From Armatimonadota bacterium (lineage in GTDB: Bacteria > Cloacimonadota > Cloacimonadia > Cloacimonadales > TCS61): a DNA stretch of 49,297 nt. Made by a program: the position numbers and the translations under genes. Positions within the stretch are counted from its first letter, which is position 1; the number at the start of each line of letters is the position of its first letter. Location of the stretch: NCBI GenBank assembly GCA_013203665.1, contig JABMPU010000005.1, positions 1 through 49,297 of the forward strand, in the 5' to 3' direction. A model generated the notes under the pieces. That model was not told where the DNA came from. It ran no database searches and saw only the letters and a list, made by a program, of their open reading frames with translations. Shown here piece after piece: positions 17,144 to 26,497 of this stretch.

Positions 17144-18082
17144 CTAATTTTTTGATAAAACGATATCGTCTTCAAATTTATTTAAATAATAATACGGATT
17201 TCTATGTTTATTATATCGAATAACTTCATAATGTAGATGAGGACCTGTGGAACGCCCTGAATTTCCCATTTCAGCAATTATTTGACCTCTTTTTACTTTT
17301 TGTCCTCTTTTAACAAAAATTTCATGAAGATGAGCATAATTAGTTTGATAGCCGAATTTATGAGAAAGTGCCAGGTATTTGCCGTAATGTTTTTGTCTTC
17401 CGGTCTCTTTCACCACTCCATCGGAAGTAGCATAAATCGGAGTCCCTATCTTATTGGCAAAATCCAATCCGTAATGAAAACTCTTCTTTTTAGTAAGAGG
17501 ATGAGTGCGCCAGCCGAAACTTTCTGTGATTCGTCCGTATGCTGGATAAATCGAAGGTGTGTTCCTATACAGAAGTTCTTTTAGTTTTATTTTATCATGA
17601 AGTTCTATATGAGATAAATAATCAAAGTCCACCTTGCTTTTAAGCTGGTTCAATTTATTTAAAGTAAGATTATATTTCAAATTAAATATTGGACCTAAAG
17701 ATGAAAATGTTGTATCAATTTGAGGATAACCACCAATACCCATTTCCCGAATTTCTTTGCCGATAGATTTTAATTTCTTGTCTGAACGAATGCTATCTTC
17801 CCATTCTTCCATAATTTTTATTTTCACTAAAACCGAATCAATTTCATTAGAAATCGCAGTAAGTCTTTCTTGTAATTGTCTGTTTTCATTAATTATGTCT
17901 TTTGCTGTGATGGTTTCGTTATGGCTTTTTATTATATAAAGAATTGAACCACAAAATAACAAACCGAGAACAAGGACGGAAAACAAAAAATAACGCCCCA
18001 TCTTTCGTGATATTTTAAATTCTAAATTTTTAGAATTTCCAACTGAAAAAAAATCTGAGATTTTTTTCACCAATTTTACCAT
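17144..18082 (-). CDS. M23-family murein endopeptidase
   Basis: The protein of about 312 residues has one N-terminal membrane helix (FLFSVLVLGLLFCGSILYII), a coiled-coil segment (NRQLQERLTAISNEIDSVLV region), and a C-terminal M23 domain with metal ligands HYGLDF (H...D) and HLHYEV, plus the AHLHEI and GNSGRSTGPH segments. It should cut peptidoglycan cross-links in the periplasm, and the coiled coil is of the kind that docks to FtsX. I chose ATG 18082, preceded by AGGGAA, over an upstream TTG. It is the first gene of the minus-strand series ending at 10869. Confidence 0.9.
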   Translation of the reverse strand: MVKLVKKISDFFSVGNSKNLEFKISRKMGRYFLFSVLVLGLLFCGSILYIIKSHNETITAKDIINENRQLQERLTAISNEIDSVLVKIKIMEEWEDSIRSDKKLKSIGKEIREMGIGGYPQIDTTFSSLGPIFNLKYNLTLNKLNQLKSKVDFDYLSHIELHDKIKLKELLYRNTPSIYPAYGRITESFGWRTHPLTKKKSFHYGLDFANKIGTPIYATSDGVVKETGRQKHYGKYLALSHKFGYQTNYAHLHEIFVKRGQKVKRGQIIAEMGNSGRSTGPHLHYEVIRYNKHRNPYYYLNKFEDDIVLSKN

Positions 18083-18279
18083 TAATTCCCTTAGATTATC
18101 CTTTTGAGTAAACAGAAAAAAACCGTTATTTAGTGTCAAGATTTTTAATTCATTTAGTCATCGAAGGTTACATTAATTTTGTATTTAAAATCAATAAATT
18201 TCTTGACCGGAAACTATCTCAACAGCTTTGGATTTGAAAAATTATTTTGTGATAATACTCTAAACGGTTGGAGAAAAGA

Positions 18280-19173
18280 ATGATAAAAAGTTTTGATGAA
18301 CTGCTCACAAAAGTAAAAGAAATGCCTTCAAAAAGAGTTGTGATTCCCGGAGCGGACACAAAAGCTTCTTTATTTGCTGCGACCTTAGCAAAAATGGAGG
18401 ACATCGCAGATTTTCTTCTCATTGGTGATGAAAACAAAATCCGTTCTCTGCTGCAAGAAGTTGAAAGTTCAATGCTCGATGCTTTTGAAATCTTACATGA
18501 GCCGGATTTAGATAAAGCTGTTAAGCTGGCAGTAAATTCCATTCATCAGAAAAAAGCAGATATAATCTTAAAGGGTAAAACAGCCACTTCTCAGCTTTTG
18601 AGGGGAGTTTTGGATAAACAGGAAGGACTGCAAACCGGCAGCATTTTAAGCGATGTTTTTGTATTTGAAGGCAAAGAACGTCTAACTCTTATGAGTGATG
18701 GTGGAATAATTCTTTATCCAGGCATCAAAGAAAAAGTTTCTTTAATAAACAATGCGGTTGCGGTTGCTCATGCTCTTGGAAATCCCAATCCAAATGTTGC
18801 CATGCTTTGTGCAGTAGAAGTACCCAATCCTAAAATGCCTTCCACAATGGATGCTGTAATTCTTGCTCAGATGAATAAACGCAACCAGATTAAAGGTTGC
18901 ACAGTCGATGGTCCCTTTGCTCTGGATAATGCAATTTCCGAGGAAGCAGCCAGAATTAAAGGCATCAAATCACCTGTTGCAGGAAAAGCTGATGTTCTTA
19001 TTATGCCAAACATCGAAGCTGGAAATATTTTTGGGAAATCCCTAACTTACTATGCTGGATTTCAAACTGCACATGTTGTGATGGGTGCTAAAGCTCCGAT
19101 TTTAATAACTTCCCGTGCTGATAATGCCTGGGCAAAATTGTATTCCATTGCTCTGGGAATTATGTGTGCGTAA
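18280..19173 (+). CDS. ptb: Phosphate acetyl/butyryltransferase
   Basis: This 297-residue protein belongs to the phosphate acyltransferase family. The C-terminal half matches phosphate butyryltransferases closely: LMSDGGIILYPGIKEK, NAVAVAHALG, GCTVDGPFALDNAIS, MPNIEAGNIFGKSL and ITSRAD. It would convert acyl-CoA and phosphate to acyl phosphate and CoA, the step before ATP formation by an acyl kinase in fermentation. No kinase gene is adjacent, and the acyl chain length cannot be fixed by eye. ATG 18280 has GGAG eight bases before. It is divergent from the M23 gene. Confidence 0.8.
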   Translation: MIKSFDELLTKVKEMPSKRVVIPGADTKASLFAATLAKMEDIADFLLIGDENKIRSLLQEVESSMLDAFEILHEPDLDKAVKLAVNSIHQKKADIILKGKTATSQLLRGVLDKQEGLQTGSILSDVFVFEGKERLTLMSDGGIILYPGIKEKVSLINNAVAVAHALGNPNPNVAMLCAVEVPNPKMPSTMDAVILAQMNKRNQIKGCTVDGPFALDNAISEEAARIKGIKSPVAGKADVLIMPNIEAGNIFGKSLTYYAGFQTAHVVMGAKAPILITSRADNAWAKLYSIALGIMCA

Positions 19174-19324
19174 TAGGTATTTATTGGATATTAATCATTA
19201 TAAAAGATGATAACTCATTATTTAAGCAGCCAGTTGCCTATTAAAAAAAATGTTGCCAAAGATGAATATAAAATAAATTTTTGTATTTGATTGAAATGAC
19301 TTAAATTATTACTTAGGGATAAAG

Positions 19325-19675
19325 ATGAAATTTAAGGAAGAAGTTATAGCCGATGCGAAAATCGTAATGGTCGTTTTCATAGTATTGACTTTAGCTTTAA
19401 CCGGTTATTCTGTTATCACTTACGGCCTAGGAAGGTTGAATGTGAAAACCGCTCCTGTAGAATATGAAAAACAAGGATCTTCCTATACCGGAGGTTCTGG
19501 TTATACTTCAGAAGCTGCGCCAATAGTTGATAATAGTATCAAACCTCCCAGAATATCAGGTGAGCAAAGCATCGCAAAATGGATGCATCCAACTCTGGTT
19601 TATATTTCCGTAATTATCGTTGTTGTATTGTTTTTTGGCGGAATTATAATTGCCTTTATTGCTAAAAATTCTTAA
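19325..19675 (+). CDS. Small two-helix membrane protein, unrecognised
   Basis: The 116-residue protein has a membrane segment near residues 12-34 (IVMVVFIVLTLALTGYSVI) and another near 91-112 (YISVIIVVVLFFGGIIIAFI). They flank a polar G/S/Y/E/P-rich linker (SSYTGGSGYTSEAAP) that is probably outside. I do not recognise the family. AGGGA precedes the ATG. It lies between the acyltransferase and the C25 peptidase on the same strand, 40 bases before the peptidase. Confidence 0.6.
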   Translation: MKFKEEVIADAKIVMVVFIVLTLALTGYSVITYGLGRLNVKTAPVEYEKQGSSYTGGSGYTSEAAPIVDNSIKPPRISGEQSIAKWMHPTLVYISVIIVVVLFFGGIIIAFIAKNS

Positions 19676-19714
19676 CATAAATAAACTTAAATTACCAAAA
19701 ATTAAATTCTAAAA

Positions 19715-22700
19715 ATGAAAAAACTTTTTGTAATACTTATTTTCTTCTTTGCAATTTATATTTATGGATTAGATTTCATTATTAATAATTCCGCTTTCCA
19801 AATTAAGTCTAAGGATAATTTCACATCAATAGAAATTGAGAATGAATCAATTTTTCCCGATCTTCCTGGCGCACCTTCTATTCCGCTAAATTCTCTTTTT
19901 TTTCAAGTTCCGAATGGGGAAAAAATCGGCTCTGTGAGCATAATCCCTCAAAATATAAAAACTCAAATTCTGGGAAAGAAAATATTCCCGATTCAAAAAC
20001 AATATCCCTTAAATTATGAAGGTGAAATTCTTTTTGATTCACCTAAGCCTGAATTTTATGATTCAGATAAATTTCCGGCAAATCTTGTTTATAACTTTGG
20101 TACAGGACAGCTTGGGAACCATAAAATCGGTTATATTTCTTTTTACGGTTTTGAATACTTCCCAGATGAGGATAAAATTGAAATCCCGGAAAGTTTCAAA
20201 ATCGAAATTGAATTAGAATATTCATCACACTCTGAGACCTACCCTGATAATTTCGCTGTTTCCAAAATTTTAGAATCACTGAAAATTAATCAAAAAGCCA
20301 GCAGAGACTTCACAATAAAGTACCTGCTTATTACTCCAGATATATTTCTCGATGAATATAACGATTTGTTGAATTGGCGAAAAATACAGGGTTTAGAAAC
20401 CTTCGTGGAAACAGTGGAAAATATTGAAAACAATTTTACCGGAACCGATCTTCAGGAAAAAATAAGAAATTTTATCATTGAAATGTGTGCTCAAAATGAA
20501 ATCTCATTTGTCACCCTTGGCGCTGATATTGATTTAATTCCGGATAGAAAAGTTTTTGCATTTGATTGTGGCATCGGACTTTTTACTGACGAGAATGATA
20601 TTCCATCCGATATGTATTATTCTTGTTTAGATGGAAACTGGGATGCAAATGGAAATGAAATTTACGGTGAAGAGGACGATGAAACAGATTTTTTCCCGGA
20701 AGTTTTTGTAGGTAGAATTCCTGCAAATATAGAAGATGAGGTGACAAATTACATCCTCAGATTAATAGATTATGAATCAGGCTTTCATCCAAATTATAAT
20801 AAAGCTGCCGGCTTTTCTCAAGAACTTTGGCCCGGAGCGAACAGCCAGGTTTGCCAACAGTATATTTACGAAAATTATTTCCCGGAATATTATGATATTT
20901 CTTTTATTTATGGTTCGGAAAACACTCAAGCAAACGCTTATGCCGTCTTAAATAGTAACCAGAATTTTATTCAACACACAGGTCATGCAGCTAAAAATTC
21001 TCTTTCCTTAGAAGACGGACGCATCAAAATATCTAATCTTGACCTTCTGAATAATGACTGGGGCGGAATGCTCTATTCAATCGGCTGCTTTTCTGCAGCT
21101 TTCGATTATGAAACTATCGGTGAATTGATGGTCGTATCTATCGATAAAGGCCTTCTGGGATATGTTGGAAATTCCCGTTATGGTTGGGGAGCTCCATCTT
21201 CACCCGGATTCGGGTTTTCAGAATTCTATCAAAAGGAATTTTTCAAAACTGTTTTCTGGGAAAACAAGACTACTTTATCCGAAATCAATGCCCTTCAAAA
21301 AATCCCTTTCATCCCTTTTTTTGGCGGCACTTCGGTTTACAAATGGGTTGCCTATGAACTTAATTCTTTTGGAGATTCGTATCTTAATTTCTTCATCCAA
21401 AATCCTGAGGAATTCGATTTTTCAATTACTGCTTTAGATTCAATTTATTTTAACGTTTCAAACGATGGTATTCCTATCGAAAACGTAGTCATTACAAAAG
21501 CTGAAGAACAAGCTTTAACCGATGTAAATGGAAATGCCTGTTTGTTTAATAATGGACTAAATGAAACAATTTATTTGTATAAATATGGTTATAAAATCCA
21601 AAGCATCCAAAGTTCCCAAATTATTAATTCTCCGTATATTGGAAACATTTCCGGTAATGAGGAAATTTATTATCTGCAAAATGAAAATTTAACGATTAAT
21701 TCAACTTTCTTCAATCCGACTTTTATGGTTTACGATTTCTATGTGGAATATGAATGGAATGAAAATGAAATCGATATCATAATCTATGAAAATCCTAATC
21801 ACATTATTGATTTTTCTTGTGCTGAACTTTCCCCGATTGATATTCATATAAAATCTGTTGTTGAATCCTTTCAGATGGAAAATGAAAAAGAAATTTATAT
21901 CTGGGAAAAGATTTATGATAATGCAACAGACACTTTGCTCGCTCAAGCTGGATTTGTCGTAAAGATAAAATCACCTGAACTGACCTTAAATTCTCTGGAT
22001 TACCAGATATATAACGTAATTCCCGGAGCTGAAATTCCCATATCTTTCGAAATAGAAAACAAAGGTTCTGTGGATGCTGAAGGTCTTGCTTGCAATTTTA
22101 GTTCAGAATCGGATTTTATCTATTTTGCAGATTCCACTTATTCGATGTATTTAGTGATGATGCCCGGTCAAACAGAAGAACTTGGAAATGTTATCTATAT
22201 TTCTGAGGATGCTCCGGAAGATTTCCTGGTAGAATTTAATATCGAGCTGATTACTTCCAACTCGGGACAGAATTATGTTTTCCCAAAAATTGTTTTAATT
22301 TCTTCAGGTAATATTGGTTTTTTTGAAGATTTTGAGAATGGTCTGAATTGGAATTGTTCGCCCGCATGGCAAATAGTTGATACATCTTCATATCGCGAAG
22401 ATTATTCGCTTTCCTGCAGACCGCAAAATATAGGATTTTACACAGCAGAATCTCCGGATTTTGTTTATCTGCCGGATACTGAACTATCTTTTTGGTATAA
22501 ATATAAGATGCCGATGTATGGTTGCGATGGTATTTATTTCATAATGAATTATGAGGGAAACGCTGATACTTTACTTTTTATTGGAGCTGGTGGAGCACTT
22601 CCTTCCAGAGAACCAAATTTATACATTGAGGGCGATTGGGTAAAATATAACTTGAATCTTGATGATATTCTTATAAATTCTGTTGAATTGGGAGCGATCT

Positions 22701-23128
22701 TCACAATCGATTTGATCTTCAAATATGAAGAAGAAATACCGGACTTCAATCAATATGGAACAATGCCGGATATTGGAGTATTTCTGGATGACTTCAATAT
22801 AAAATCAAATATGCCTTTTCTTCCTTCAGAAGATGAATTCAATCCTGCAGATATTGCCATGAAATTCTTTCCAAATCCTGTTAATCCAAATTCAAATTTG
22901 AATATCTCTTTCAATATTTCCAAACCTTCGCAAGTTTCAGCAAAAGTTTTTAATATTAAAGGTCAATTAGTTAAAGATATTTCCAATAATACTTTTGGAA
23001 AAGGAATTTACAATTTGATTTGGAATGGAAAAAATAACCGGAACAAGCAAGTGGCATCCGGAATTTATTTTATAAAAATCGAGATTAATAACAGGATTAT
23101 TTCTAGGAAGATTTTATTAATAAAATAA
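19715..23128 (+). CDS. Gingipain-like C25 peptidase with sorting domain
   Basis: The 1137-residue product has a signal peptide (MKKLFVILIFFFAIYIYG), a C25-type propeptide region (PGAPSIPLNSLFFQVPNG), and a C25 catalytic domain. The catalytic His is in HTGHAAKNSL (about residue 420) and the Cys in YSIGCFSAAFD (about 456). Ig-like and jelly-roll regions follow, then a FlgD-like sorting domain (FFPNPVNPNSNLNISF ... ASGIYFIKI). C25 enzymes are secreted cysteine endopeptidases exported by type IX secretion. Its sorting domain lacks the palindromic inserts seen in the first three secreted proteins. cdd follows nine bases later, so transcription is probably shared. Confidence 0.88.
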   Translation: MKKLFVILIFFFAIYIYGLDFIINNSAFQIKSKDNFTSIEIENESIFPDLPGAPSIPLNSLFFQVPNGEKIGSVSIIPQNIKTQILGKKIFPIQKQYPLNYEGEILFDSPKPEFYDSDKFPANLVYNFGTGQLGNHKIGYISFYGFEYFPDEDKIEIPESFKIEIELEYSSHSETYPDNFAVSKILESLKINQKASRDFTIKYLLITPDIFLDEYNDLLNWRKIQGLETFVETVENIENNFTGTDLQEKIRNFIIEMCAQNEISFVTLGADIDLIPDRKVFAFDCGIGLFTDENDIPSDMYYSCLDGNWDANGNEIYGEEDDETDFFPEVFVGRIPANIEDEVTNYILRLIDYESGFHPNYNKAAGFSQELWPGANSQVCQQYIYENYFPEYYDISFIYGSENTQANAYAVLNSNQNFIQHTGHAAKNSLSLEDGRIKISNLDLLNNDWGGMLYSIGCFSAAFDYETIGELMVVSIDKGLLGYVGNSRYGWGAPSSPGFGFSEFYQKEFFKTVFWENKTTLSEINALQKIPFIPFFGGTSVYKWVAYELNSFGDSYLNFFIQNPEEFDFSITALDSIYFNVSNDGIPIENVVITKAEEQALTDVNGNACLFNNGLNETIYLYKYGYKIQSIQSSQIINSPYIGNISGNEEIYYLQNENLTINSTFFNPTFMVYDFYVEYEWNENEIDIIIYENPNHIIDFSCAELSPIDIHIKSVVESFQMENEKEIYIWEKIYDNATDTLLAQAGFVVKIKSPELTLNSLDYQIYNVIPGAEIPISFEIENKGSVDAEGLACNFSSESDFIYFADSTYSMYLVMMPGQTEELGNVIYISEDAPEDFLVEFNIELITSNSGQNYVFPKIVLISSGNIGFFEDFENGLNWNCSPAWQIVDTSSYREDYSLSCRPQNIGFYTAESPDFVYLPDTELSFWYKYKMPMYGCDGIYFIMNYEGNADTLLFIGAGGALPSREPNLYIEGDWVKYNLNLDDILINSVELGAIFTIDLIFKYEEEIPDFNQYGTMPDIGVFLDDFNIKSNMPFLPSEDEFNPADIAMKFFPNPVNPNSNLNISFNISKPSQVSAKVFNIKGQLVKDISNNTFGKGIYNLIWNGKNNRNKQVASGIYFIKIEINNRIISRKILLIK

Positions 23129-23137
23129 GGACTTATT

Positions 23138-23524
23138 ATGGATAAAAATTTGTTAATCAAAATGGCAAAAATAGCATCACAAAATGCTTATGCTCCCTTT
23201 TCCGGATTCAAAGTCGGTGCAGCGCTTCTCACAAAATCCGGTAAAGTTTTTACTGGATGTAATGTAGAAAATTCATCATACGGATTATCAAACTGTGCAG
23301 AGAGAACTGCTGTTTTTAAGGCTGTTTCCGAAGGAGAAATGGAATTTTCTGAAATTGTAATTTATGCTGATTCTGATAAAGTTTTTTCTCCTTGTGGTGC
23401 GTGCAGGCAGGTTTTATCTGAATTTAGTTCTGACCTGAAAATAACAATAATTTCAAATAAAGAAACAATTGAAACTACAATAAACGAACTATTACCTCTA
23501 AAATTCACTTTACACAGAAATTAA
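23138..23524 (+). CDS. cdd: Cytidine deaminase
   Basis: The 128-residue zinc enzyme has CAERTA (zinc Cys and proton-shuttle Glu) and PCGACRQ (two zinc Cys), the pattern of the small tetrameric cytidine deaminases. APFSGFKVGAALL and GCNVENSSYG are the usual substrate-binding segments. It converts cytidine and deoxycytidine to uridine forms in pyrimidine salvage. AGGA precedes the ATG. Confidence 0.95.
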   Translation: MDKNLLIKMAKIASQNAYAPFSGFKVGAALLTKSGKVFTGCNVENSSYGLSNCAERTAVFKAVSEGEMEFSEIVIYADSDKVFSPCGACRQVLSEFSSDLKITIISNKETIETTINELLPLKFTLHRN

Positions 23525-23592
23525 AAAGAAATATTTGCATCAACTACAAAATAAATTAACTTTTTAGAAAAAATATCGAACGGAGAAAAATA

Positions 23593-24519
23593 ATGGATTA
23601 TGATGTTGCCATCATCGGTGGAGGACCGGCAGGATTGAGCGCTGCAATATATGCAGCCCGCGGAGGATTGAAAACAGTTGTCTTTGAAAAAGGTTTAATC
23701 GGAGGACAGATCGTATTAACTGCTGACCTGGAAAATTACCCCGGATTCGAAGAAAATATGAGCGGCTTTGACCTGATAGACAAAATGAAAAAACAGGCGG
23801 ATAAATTTAATGCTCATTTCATAGAAGAAAGTGTAACTGCTGTTGGTTTGGAAGGATTTTGTAAAATCATTGAAACTAGCAATAATACATATCGTGTAAA
23901 ATCAGTAATTATTGCTACGGGAGCTCATCCCAGAAAATTGGCTGTTCCGGGTGAAGAAAGACTGACGGGACGCGGAGTATCTTATTGTGCAACCTGCGAC
24001 GGCGCTCTTTACAGAGACAAAATCGTAGCTGTGGTTGGAGGTGGTGATTCAGCAATTGAAGAAGCATTATTCCTGACCAGATTTACTAAAAAAGTTTATA
24101 TCATTCATCGCAGAGATGAATTGAGAGCAGTAAAAATCGTTCAGGAAAGGGCTTTAAAAAATCCTAAAATTGAAATTGTCTGGGACTCGATCGTTCAGGA
24201 AATCCTCGGTGAAAAATTTGTTGAAAGCCTGCTTTTATACAACAAAAAAACAAAAGAAGCAACCTTTCTAAATGTAAATGGTGCTTTTATTTATGTTGGT
24301 ATCATTCCCAATAATGACCTCGTTGAATCACGGGTAGATTTAGACCGGCAGGGTTTCATTAAAACCGATATGGCTATGCACACAAAGATTCCCGGTATTT
24401 ATGCGGCTGGTGACATTGTTCATAAAGTTTTGCGGCAGGTTGTAACTGCAGCTTCCGATGGAGCAACAGCAGCTTTTTCCGCAGAAAAGTGGATTTCCGA
24501 AAATAAAGAAAATTTTTAG
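23593..24519 (+). CDS. trxB: Thioredoxin-disulfide reductase
   Basis: The 308-residue flavoprotein has the FAD motif [17 protein letters not shown], the redox pair CATC (about residues 134-137, in SYCATCDGA), the NAD(P)H-binding [10 protein letters not shown], and a C-terminal [12 protein letters not shown] segment. It passes electrons from NADPH, or possibly another donor, to thioredoxin. CGGAG precedes the ATG. It is 68 bases after cdd. Confidence 0.93.
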   Translation: MDYDVAIIGGGPAGLSAAIYAARGGLKTVVFEKGLIGGQIVLTADLENYPGFEENMSGFDLIDKMKKQADKFNAHFIEESVTAVGLEGFCKIIETSNNTYRVKSVIIATGAHPRKLAVPGEERLTGRGVSYCATCDGALYRDKIVAVVGGGDSAIEEALFLTRFTKKVYIIHRRDELRAVKIVQERALKNPKIEIVWDSIVQEILGEKFVESLLLYNKKTKEATFLNVNGAFIYVGIIPNNDLVESRVDLDRQGFIKTDMAMHTKIPGIYAAGDIVHKVLRQVVTAASDGATAAFSAEKWISENKENF

Positions 24520-24986
24520 ACGAAATTATCTCACAGGCGGCAAAACCGTTGGTTCTGAACTCCTAACCCGCATAAACCGGAAAAGATTTAGCCACGAAGA
24601 AACACGAATGAGCACGAAAGGAAAAGTTAGTCATAAATTATATCCGTGTGAATCTTTTCTGTTAGAGAGTTCACAGAGAGTGTTGAAAATATTCTGCTCC
24701 CGAAAGCATCCTGGATAAGGATTTCAGAATTAAGTGACTAATTTCTAATATCAAATAAAACTCCAAATGATAAATATCAAATTAGCTTCAATTTAGAAAT
24801 ACAAAACCCAAATACTATAAAATTACAAACAAACTAATTCTTCTATTTGTTTTGAATTTAAAATTTTACGACAACTTGTTGGTAAGTTTAATTTCGTAAG
24901 CGCCTAAATGGATAAATCCGTTGCGAAATCCAGTCCTTTGTTATCAATGCCGCTTAATTCAATAAAAATACGGAAAATATAAAAAA
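24520..24986. other. Intergenic region between convergent operons
   Basis: No gene is supported here. It contains an ACGAAGAAACACGAATGAGC-type phrase (about 24593-24625) like those near 35480 and 680, and AT-rich phrases (TATCAAATAAAA, AAATATCAAATT) like those after 49000. No clear terminator hairpin with a T-run was found for either converging operon. Confidence 0.55.
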
Positions 24987-25253
24987 TTAATTGATTTCAA
25001 ATTCTTTAATTTTTCTTCCCTCCGAGTATAATATTTTCGGGTTTTCCGGAGAACCGTTTTTCTTAATTTTATCACTATCGTTATCTTCTACCAATCTCCA
25101 AATCTCCCAGGATTCACCCTCTCCATCAATGCAAAAAGTGACTTTTTTGTTAACAAAATCATCGATTATGAACTGAATCGAACTGAGTGCCTCAGCTTTA
25201 GTAACAGGTACGCAGAATTTTTTCCGTTCATAAACGTATTTCTCTTTCGCCAT
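24987..25253 (-). CDS. 88-aa protein, unrecognised
   Basis: The product is a soluble, charged small protein with a central region FVNKKVTFCIDGEGESWEIW and no signal peptide. I do not recognise a family. A very strong GGAGGT lies five bases before the ATG. It starts 21 bases after rodA stops, so it is the last gene of the mre/rod operon. Its position suggests a cell-shape link, but nothing in the sequence proves one. Confidence 0.7.
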   Translation of the reverse strand: MAKEKYVYERKKFCVPVTKAEALSSIQFIIDDFVNKKVTFCIDGEGESWEIWRLVEDNDSDKIKKNGSPENPKILYSEGRKIKEFEIN

Positions 25254-25274
25254 TATACCTCCAACCTTTTTTAT

Positions 25275-26495
25275 CTATTCAAAAATACTTTTTTCATTTA
25301 AATATTTCAGTATTAATCCAACCGACAAAACATTAAATAACAGGTTGGAACCACCGTAACTGATAAAAGGTAACGGAATTCCTGTTGTAGGAATAATTCC
25401 GATATTCATCCCAATATTTACAAAAACCTGAAAAGACAAACATGCTGAAATTCCAACCGCTGCATAATACATCTCTTTTCTTTTCAGTTTATTCAGGTTT
25501 TTTGCTATTCTCGTCAGGAACAAGAAAAAAAATAATAACAGAATTACGCAACCAAAAAAACCAAATTCTTCGCCGATTACAGAAAAAATAAAATCTGTGT
25601 GATGTTCCGGTAGAAAATGCAGGTTTTTTTGTGTTCCTGAAAGAAATCCTTTTCCAAAAAATCCGCCCGAACCAATAGCGATTTTCGATTGAATTATTTG
25701 ATAACCAGTTCCAAATGGATCCCGCAAGGGATCGATGAATGACAGGATACGGTTTTGCTGATATTCCTTAAGATTATTCCAGAAAATTGGAGTAATAAAA
25801 AAGATGAATGAATTTATCACTCCTGTAAATCCAATGGCAACATAAGAAAGTTTATTCCTGAAAAGCAGATAAAGCAATAGCATCAGATAAACAAAATAAA
25901 GTACTGCTGAAAACGATGTGATAATGCTCAAAATCGGGCTGATAATAAGCAGCAGATAAAATTTCGGCAAATTAGAAGAAGCTAAAATTGCAAATAAAAT
26001 TACTCCGAACGTTAAAGCCGTTCCAAGATCCGGTTCAAATAATACTAAAATTGCCGGCAGCATTAAAATTACAAAAGAACGAATCAACATCTGCCACTCA
26101 GATATATATGGCTTGGAAATCAACTTTGCAATTAAAAGAATTGTAATCAGCTTTGCCATTTCAGAAACCTGAAAACTGATTGGACCGAACAACAGCCAGC
26201 GATGAGCTCCTTTAACTTGAGGCATGAAGAAAACCGCTATTAACAACAATACGCTTAACACATAAAGGGGAATGATCAGGAAATCGATAACAGAATAAGG
26301 AACTTTCATCAGAACAACAAAAGCAACTAAAGAAATTATTATCCAGATTATCTGCTTTTTATAAAAATCTTCTGTTTGGAATTCGTCACCAATTTTTGTT
26401 GTCGAGGCTGAATAAATCGCAATTACACCACAAACTAGAAGACAGATTAACAGTGCAAAAACAAACCAATCAAATTGCCTTAATTTTTTTAACAT
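25275..26495 (-). CDS. rodA: Rod-shape determining SEDS peptidoglycan polymerase
   Basis: The 406-residue polytopic protein has the SEDS pattern, with IYSAS near the first helix, a long hydrophobic series, and the C-terminal GIPLPFISYGGSNL signature. It polymerises lipid II glycan strands together with PBP2. The mrdA-rodA order and two-base gap are typical. Confidence 0.95.
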   Translation of the reverse strand: MLKKLRQFDWFVFALLICLLVCGVIAIYSASTTKIGDEFQTEDFYKKQIIWIIISLVAFVVLMKVPYSVIDFLIIPLYVLSVLLLIAVFFMPQVKGAHRWLLFGPISFQVSEMAKLITILLIAKLISKPYISEWQMLIRSFVILMLPAILVLFEPDLGTALTFGVILFAILASSNLPKFYLLLIISPILSIITSFSAVLYFVYLMLLLYLLFRNKLSYVAIGFTGVINSFIFFITPIFWNNLKEYQQNRILSFIDPLRDPFGTGYQIIQSKIAIGSGGFFGKGFLSGTQKNLHFLPEHHTDFIFSVIGEEFGFFGCVILLLFFFLFLTRIAKNLNKLKRKEMYYAAVGISACLSFQVFVNIGMNIGIIPTTGIPLPFISYGGSNLLFNVLSVGLILKYLNEKSIFE

Positions 26496-26497
26496 TT

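Noticed and set aside
24458-24718. 86-codon open frame overlapping the trxB end
   Set aside because: It starts inside trxB in another frame, runs into repeat-like ACGAAG phrases, and has no ribosome-binding site or recognisable protein pattern.
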